Shown: piece after piece, positions 1 to 2,817 of the stretch
How positions within the stretch are numbered: position 1 is the first letter of the stretch
Layout of the letters: the number at the start of each line of letters is the position of its first letter
Assembly: GCA_937884235.1 (NCBI GenBank)
Contig: CALGBT010000139.1
Coordinates: 1 to 5,472, forward strand
Source of the DNA: an uncultured Pseudomonadota bacterium
GTDB lineage: Bacteria > Myxococcota_A > UBA9042 > CAIXZC01
Length of the DNA: 5,472 bases
Direction: 5' to 3'
Program-made: the position numbers and the translations under genes
Notes under the pieces: model-generated
What the model saw: the letters and a program-made list of their open reading frames with translations, nothing else
Told to the model about the DNA's origin: nothing
The model's database searches: none

Positions 1-100
1 TCTCCCGCTCCCCAGGCCACTTTCCGCCCCATCCCCCACTTGCTCCAATTTGCTTCCTTTTGCGCCTGTTTGCTGGACTTGCGGTCACAATCTGGTCACA
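1..100 (+). repeat. Direct repeat R1 (left copy of a 100-bp repeat)
   Basis: Positions 1-54 are identical, base for base, to 2036-2089. Positions 55-100 match 2090-2135 without gaps, with nine mismatches by hand count, so the whole is about 91 of 100 identical. The first half is pyrimidine-rich and the last 18 bases contain two GGTCACA words. The copy begins at the window edge and may extend further left. The match fades immediately after the second GGTCACA. I infer that this is the end of an integrative element; no coding function is apparent. Confidence 0.9.
83..100 (+). repeat. GGTCACA tandem pair, copy 1 (11-bp period)
   Basis: GGTCACA occurs at 83-89 and again at 94-100, exactly 11 bp (about one helical turn) apart. 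The same arrangement is found at 1870-1887 and 2118-2135. Short direct repeats on one face of the helix near an attachment site resemble arm-type binding sites of tyrosine integrases or sites for a dimeric regulator. The repeat is seen; the binding role is inferred. Confidence 0.75.
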
Positions 101-162
101 TTGTGTAACAACTGGCTCCCATGTTGAACTGGTGCTGGCCAGAAGTCGCAATCATATTCTGA

Positions 163-378
163 CTATCGATGCTGCCAGGCCGCCGGCTGCTCAAGTATGA
201 TCTCGCGACCGCATTCCTCGTGGGAGTAGTTCTCCCAACCAAGCAATTTGCCGAGTGTGTCCAAATGATCAACCCTGACCAGCAGGCCAGGGGTGGGATG
301 GCCTCCCTGCCCGGACCCATATAAGATCCGCCCTGTTGGATGGCCTTCAGGAACTGCGGATCTTCGAATGGCAGGCAT
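163..378 (-). pseudogene. Possible decayed reading frame, unrecognised
   Basis: A 71-codon minus-strand frame lies just downstream of the propeller-family fragment, in a different frame from it. It reads more like protein than its neighbours, with a glycine-rich GSGQGGHPT stretch and an acidic end (ENYSHEECGREIILEQ), but I cannot assign a family. It has no clear start or ribosome site. It could be the shifted tail of the neighbouring pseudogene, an unrelated gene scrap, or a chance frame. The remaining bases of 103-508 show nothing else I can support. Confidence 0.2.
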
Positions 379-508
379 CAGAGTGCAGTTCGTCCCTGAC
401 CCGTAGCCTCGCCCGGCTTCTGTCCACTACCGGGACAAAGCACCGTGTGTTTGGAGCGTTCCGGCCAGGGGTTGCCGCGTAGGCCACCATGGAATCTCCA
501 CGGCCAGA

Positions 509-859
509 CACATGACCATTGCTGTCCCCATCCTGCCCATCGCTCAGCCAACTGAGGAAGACATCTCCTGTTGCCCCCACCGCGATGTCGGGACCCACCT
601 GGTCGCCAACCGAGAATTCATTGACCTGGAGTTCGCTCGTCAAGTATCCGCCATTGAATCCGAACTTCCTCGCGGCGATGCTTGCGCCATCTGCGTCTAC
701 ACCGGAAGTCTGCCAAACTACCCACGAATCATTGCCAACTGTCGCCACGGCCGGAAATTGCTGACTGTTCAAAGTGTCTTCCGCGACTAGAACCTGTGGC
801 GACATCGGAGCACCGGCAGCGTCGAAGCGACCCCAAATAACGCCGCCGTCACTGTCTCC
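509..859 (-). pseudogene. Fragment of a propeller-repeat surface protein, paralogue of the gene at 2818
   Basis: Read on the minus strand from 859 to 509, 117 residues align without gaps to residues 703-819 of the large lipoprotein at 2818, with 47 identities by hand count (about 40%). The match covers the end of blade 4, all of blade 5 and most of blade 6. Shared landmarks include GD-x-DGGV-x-W-x-RF, PA-x-AT, W-V-x-W, ARK, L-T-x-EL, Q-x-GP and DGD. The frame is open well beyond the homology on both sides, but the flanking translation is unrelated: upstream it is the antisense of the small gene at 989, downstream it degenerates. There is no signal peptide, cysteine region or start codon, so this is a remnant and not a working gene. 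A weak match to blade 7 (GDSMVAY) just past the end at about 491 would fit an internal deletion. Confidence 0.8.
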
Positions 860-888
860 TGGTGTACAGAGAAGAGCGGACGGGGTGT

Positions 889-907
889 CTCGCGCATTAT
901 GCGCGAG
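889..907. promoter_or_regulatory. 19-bp perfect palindrome upstream of the two-gene operon
   Basis: CTCGCGCATTATGCGCGAG is two perfect 9-bp arms around a single T. A related half-site (CATATGCGAG, 910-919) follows directly. No T-run follows on either strand, which argues against an intrinsic terminator. Its position about 80 bp upstream of the small gene suggests a repressor or operator site, possibly for autoregulation of the module. The palindrome is certain; the role is inferred. Confidence 0.5.
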
Positions 908-945
908 GGCATATGCGAGCGTGCGTGCTACAGCTTTGCTTTTCG

Positions 946-960
946 GTTGCTCTGAGCAAC
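946..960. promoter_or_regulatory. 15-bp palindrome overlapping the candidate -35 box
   Basis: GTTGCTCTGAGCAAC has two perfect 7-bp arms around one T. It covers the proposed -35 element (947-952) and lies 13 bp ahead of the ATG-proximal Shine-Dalgarno region's upstream flank. A protein bound here would block RNA polymerase, which is the usual arrangement for self-repressed toxin-antitoxin operons. It does not share its arm sequence with the 889-907 palindrome. Confidence 0.45.
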
Positions 961-975
961 GGCAAGGACTAGAAT
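947..975 (+). promoter_or_regulatory. Candidate sigma-70-type promoter of the two-gene operon
   Basis: TTGCTC (947-952) and TAGAAT (970-975) are separated by 17 bp. The -10 matches the consensus at five of six positions and the -35 at only three of six, so the promoter would be weak or activator-dependent. Transcription would start near 982, leaving a very short or almost absent leader before the ATG at 989. This makes the assignment uncertain. Confidence 0.35.
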
Positions 976-988
976 TGAACAGGAGACA

Positions 989-1243
989 ATGGAGCAATTC
1001 ATGAGGATGTTTGAAGATACCAGTTCGTCCGCGCAGGAAGTATATGTGACCCTCTTGGCAAAGGCCTCGCCTGCGAAGAAGGCGCAGATTGTCTCGCAGC
1101 TCTGTCTCACTGCCTGGGCAGGGGCCGCAACTGGCATTCGGCAGCGGCAGGCGAAACTCAGCGAAGAAGACTTGCGCACTGAGATGGCCAGATTGATGCT
1201 GGGTGACAAGCTGGCGGCTAGATTCCTTTCTCGAAGGCATTGA
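989..1243 (+). CDS. Small helical protein, partner of the nucleotidyltransferase (putative antitoxin or accessory subunit)
   Basis: This 84-residue protein has no recognisable signal peptide or membrane segment and looks mostly alpha-helical, with charged helices such as SPAKKAQIVSQL and EEDLRTEMARLMLGDKLAARFL. Small proteins of this kind, ending in an L-x-L-G-x-x-L-A-x-R-like helix, are in my recollection commonly encoded immediately before DUF6036-type nucleotidyltransferases. Their biochemical role is not established. AGGAG at 981-985 precedes the ATG by only 3 bp; in-frame ATGs at 1001 (15 bp from AGGAG) and 1007 are alternative starts. The stop codon overlaps the TTG start of the next gene (TTGA, 1240-1243), so the two are probably translationally coupled and their products likely act together. 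The palindromes upstream suggest autoregulation. An antitoxin role is inference from gene arrangement only. Confidence 0.72.
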   Translation: MEQFMRMFEDTSSSAQEVYVTLLAKASPAKKAQIVSQLCLTAWAGAATGIRQRQAKLSEEDLRTEMARLMLGDKLAARFLSRRH

Positions 1244-1845
1244 GGGCCACGGTGCTATCCCCCCTGGAAGTACTGCTGGAAGTTATTGGCATCCTGGATA
1301 GAGAAGGCATCCCCTATATGGTTGGTGGTTCCTTCGCCAGCAGCATTCACGGAATGCCGCGTATGACCCAGGATGCTGACCTGGTAATTGACTTGAGTTC
1401 GGGCCAACTCGCCTCTTTCGTCACCGCGGTAGAGAGTGATTACTACGTTGACCGAGAAGCTGCGTTCGAGGCACTTTCCAACCGTTCGTCATTCAACATC
1501 ATCCATCTCGATTCCATGTTCAAAGTAGATCTCTTCATACTTCCCATGCGGTCCTTCGACCGGGGCTCTTTCTCTCGCCGACGGTTCGTGACCTTGGGCG
1601 ATGAGGGAACAGCCAGAGTGGCAATCTGTGCGCCAGAGGAGATGGTGGTTACGAAGCTCGAGTGGTATGAATCCGGAAATCGGATTTCGGACCGGCAGTA
1701 CCGGGACGTGCTAGGTATGATCATGGTTCAAACTAGAGCAGGCCAGTTTGACCGAGCTCATGCTGAGCAGTTGGCGCGTGAGCTTGGTCTAATGGAACTT
1801 CTCGCCCAAGCGCTTGAGGACGCCGATTCTCGTGCCGATGACTAA
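1240..1845 (+). CDS. Nucleotidyltransferase-fold protein (DUF6036 / AbiEii-like)
   Basis: This 201-residue protein carries the signature of the polymerase-beta-type nucleotidyltransferase fold. It has a glycine-rich VGGS (28-31), then R41-x-T-x-D45-x-D47 as the metal-binding Asp pair, and a third acidic position in FKVD97LF on the following strand. The C-terminal part has PEEMVVTKLEWY (132-143) and SDRQYRDVLG (150-159), both typical of the DUF6036/AbiEii-like group. Such proteins transfer a nucleotide to an RNA or protein target, and characterised relatives are toxins of abortive-infection or toxin-antitoxin systems; the substrate here is unknown. All visible catalytic residues are present, so it looks intact. 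The start is TTG at 1240, overlapping the upstream stop. An alternative GTG at 1252 has a better-spaced Shine-Dalgarno (GAGGG, 1242-1246) and would drop four residues. The family call is fairly firm; the toxin role is inferred. Confidence 0.88.
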   Translation: MRATVLSPLEVLLEVIGILDREGIPYMVGGSFASSIHGMPRMTQDADLVIDLSSGQLASFVTAVESDYYVDREAAFEALSNRSSFNIIHLDSMFKVDLFILPMRSFDRGSFSRRRFVTLGDEGTARVAICAPEEMVVTKLEWYESGNRISDRQYRDVLGMIMVQTRAGQFDRAHAEQLARELGLMELLAQALEDADSRADD

Positions 1846-1869
1846 TGTGGGAGACACATCACTGTTTCT

Positions 1870-1887
1870 GGTCACAATTTGGTCACA
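1870..1887 (+). repeat. GGTCACA tandem pair, copy 2 (isolated)
   Basis: GGTCACA lies at 1870-1876 and 1881-1887, again with an 11-bp period and the same ATTT spacer as the copy at 2118. Unlike the other two pairs, it is not preceded by the 54-bp conserved block. It sits 24 bp after the nucleotidyltransferase stop codon and 23 bp before the tRNA promoter, so it may be a trimmed third repeat copy or an independent binding site. I see no convincing terminator between 1846 and 1910. Confidence 0.7.
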
Positions 1888-1910
1888 ATCGGCGGTAAAT
1901 CAACCAGATC

Positions 1911-1939
1911 TTGACATGGAGGAACGAGCAGGATAGACA
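1911..1939 (+). promoter_or_regulatory. Promoter of the truncated tRNA-Val gene
   Basis: TTGACA (1911-1916) is a full-consensus -35 box. It is followed after 17 bp by TAGACA (1934-1939), a three-of-six -10 box. Transcription would begin near 1946, about 11 bases before the first base of the tRNA, which is the usual leader length for a tRNA gene. Its preservation suggests that the left flank of the tRNA is the native chromosome and that disruption happened within the tRNA itself. Confidence 0.6.
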
Positions 1940-1956
1940 GTGGCAGTCTTAGTTTC

Positions 1957-1994
1957 GGGCGAATAGCTCAGTTGGGAGAGCATCGGCCTTACAA
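1957..1994 (+). tRNA. tRNA-Val(TAC), 5' half only, interrupted after the anticodon loop
   Basis: The 38 bases fit a tRNA exactly through position 38: acceptor strand GGGCGAA (1957-1963), TA, D-arm GCTC-AGTTGGGA-GAGC (1966-1981), A, anticodon 5' stem TCGGC (1983-1987) and loop CTTACAA (1988-1994) with anticodon TAC, decoding valine. From 1995 the sequence departs. The 3' anticodon strand GCCGA does appear, but 11 bases late (2006-2010). No TTCGA-type T-loop follows, and there is no TTCGCCC to pair with the acceptor strand. The gene cannot give a mature tRNA as it stands. Tyrosine integrases commonly cross over in tRNA anticodon loops, so this is probably an attachment-site junction; deletion of the 3' half is the alternative. 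Confidence 0.82.
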
Positions 1995-2035
1995 TGCAAC
2001 CAGAGGCCGAACCGAAGACCCAGTCAATAGGCCGC
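1995..2035 (+). other. Junction segment between the tRNA half and repeat R2
   Basis: These 41 bp join the broken tRNA to R2. GCCGA at 2006-2010 could pair with the tRNA anticodon stem, leaving an 18-base loop instead of 7. This may be chance or a remnant of the original 3' stem. No further tRNA structure or coding signal is visible. The crossover point of the proposed integration would fall at or just left of 1995. Confidence 0.4.
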
Positions 2036-2135
2036 TCTCCCGCTCCCCAGGCCACTTTCCGCCCCATCCCCCACTTGCTCCAATTTGCTCCGTTTTGCGC
2101 GTCCTTGCCGGTCTTGTGGTCACAATTTGGTCACA
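2036..2135 (+). repeat. Direct repeat R2 (right copy of the 100-bp repeat)
   Basis: This is the second copy of R1, offset by exactly 2035 bp and in the same orientation. The first 54 bp are identical and the remaining 46 bp carry nine substitutions and no gaps. The sharp change from perfect to about 80% identity suggests different constraint or recent conversion of the left part. It lies 41 bp downstream of the truncated tRNA, which makes it a candidate element end. Confidence 0.92.
2118..2135 (+). repeat. GGTCACA tandem pair, copy 3 (11-bp period)
   Basis: GGTCACA is at 2118-2124 and 2129-2135, within the end of R2 and collinear with the pair at 83-100. The GGTCACA words are conserved in all six instances, while the bases around them vary. 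This argues that the word itself is what matters, as expected for a protein-binding site. Confidence 0.75.
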
Positions 2136-2137
2136 AG

Positions 2138-2381
2138 TGAGGTCTCTGTCCTAAGCTAGAATCCGTATGTCATCCGGCGCACTCGAAAAGCATCCTGACC
2201 GCCGTCAACGGTGTTGGCCATAGCATCTCTTACGAGCGGGTCGTCAATTGCGCCCTCGAATTCGACTCTTCCATCCTGATCGCCTACATCTGGATTCATT
2301 GTCAGGCCGTCATGCTGGTGCCGCAGTGCCCGCAGGGGATGACTTCCGGATAGAGGTGGCTATTGCAACCGATGTCTATCG
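2138..2381 (+). other. Gene-poor stretch between R2 and the channel relic
   Basis: No convincing intact gene is seen here. One plus-strand frame is open to its stop at about 2352 and reads AVNGVGHSISYERVVNCALE in its middle (roughly 2201-2260). This is protein-like, but I cannot assign it and it lacks a start and ribosome site. It may be the eroded upstream part of a lost gene. A TAGAAT at 2157-2162 resembles a -10 box but has no matching -35 at the right distance. Confidence 0.3.
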
Positions 2382-2804
2382 GTGCATGGCAAGTTCTTCT
2401 ACTCTCTGCTCAACAGGAATTCTGCGGTGTCCGCTTTTCAGACCGTTGGTGTCGTCACGGTTGTGGCCATCGTACTCGGGGCAGTGGCCATGTTCCGCCT
2501 TGAGAGTAGTGCGACGCCGTTCTTTGCAACCTTTGGCAATTCGCTCTGGTGGAGCCTCTTGACAACCACTACTCTCGGATTTGCCCAGGACATTCATCCT
2601 GCCACGGTTGAAGGGAAACTAGCCTCAATGTTGCTGATCGGGGCGGGGATCGTCCTGGTCGGCACGTATCACGGCCTTCTTGAACTCGCGGCTGTACCGC
2701 TTCACATGACCTTGCCATTCTCGCTCCTTGCCATCTCTCACCCCTTTTCCACGGCCTTGCATAAGGACTCCACTGTCCTGCATAATCGCCCTAGAACTTG
2801 GTGA
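2382..2804 (+). pseudogene. Potassium-channel pore-domain protein, probably degenerate and frameshifted
   Basis: The 140-codon frame has the architecture of a two-helix K+ channel pore (Ion_trans_2 type): a membrane helix at about residues 19-38, pore helix with NSLWWSLLT at 53-61, a selectivity-filter region at 63-70, and a second helix at about 79-95. The canonical filter TTVGYGD is replaced by TTLGFAQD, one residue longer and lacking the second glycine, so normal K+ conduction is doubtful. After T95 (2664-2666) the translation stops resembling a channel. The +1 frame reads ITAFLNSRL, which fits the usual end of the second helix, and stops at 2707-2709, so I infer a one-base frameshift near 2664-2668. 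The GTG start at 2382 has no strong Shine-Dalgarno, and the in-frame stop 2340-2342 leaves no room for a voltage sensor. If the frame is intact instead, it encodes a divergent membrane protein with an unusual tail. Confidence 0.6.
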
Positions 2805-2811
2805 GAGGTGG
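2803..2811 (+). promoter_or_regulatory. Ribosome binding site of the large lipoprotein gene
   Basis: GAGAGGTGG overlaps the stop codon of the preceding frame and lies 6 bp before the ATG at 2818. The next in-frame ATG (2833) has only a weak purine run before it, so this site favours 2818 as the start. The overlap may once have allowed coupling between the two genes. Confidence 0.6.
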
Positions 2812-2817
2812 CAAACA

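Noticed and set aside
889..907. Rho-independent terminator
   Set aside because: The perfect palindrome has only a 1-bp centre and no T-run on either strand, so an operator is more likely.
1045..1051. Inverted GGTCACA site (TGTGACC) inside the small gene
   Set aside because: It is a single 7-bp word within coding sequence without a paired copy, likely chance.
347..1240. One continuous 297-codon minus-strand gene
   Set aside because: Its first part is the antisense of the 989 gene and its promoter region, and its tail has no homology. Only about 509-859 is genuinely coding-derived, so it is treated as a fragment.
1988..2005. Self-splicing intron in the tRNA anticodon loop
   Set aside because: The 3' anticodon strand recurs after only 11 extra bases, far too short for a group I intron, and no T-arm or acceptor 3' strand follows.
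1..2135. CRISPR array
   Set aside because: There are only two long repeat copies 2 kb apart and no short regular spacers.
1972..2154. Plus-strand frame across the tRNA half and R2
   Set aside because: It overlaps the tRNA 5' half and a non-coding repeat, and has no ribosome site.
2248..2562. Plus-strand frame overlapping the start of the channel relic
   Set aside because: It overlaps the channel frame, whose translation shows a clear pore domain; this one shows no domain.
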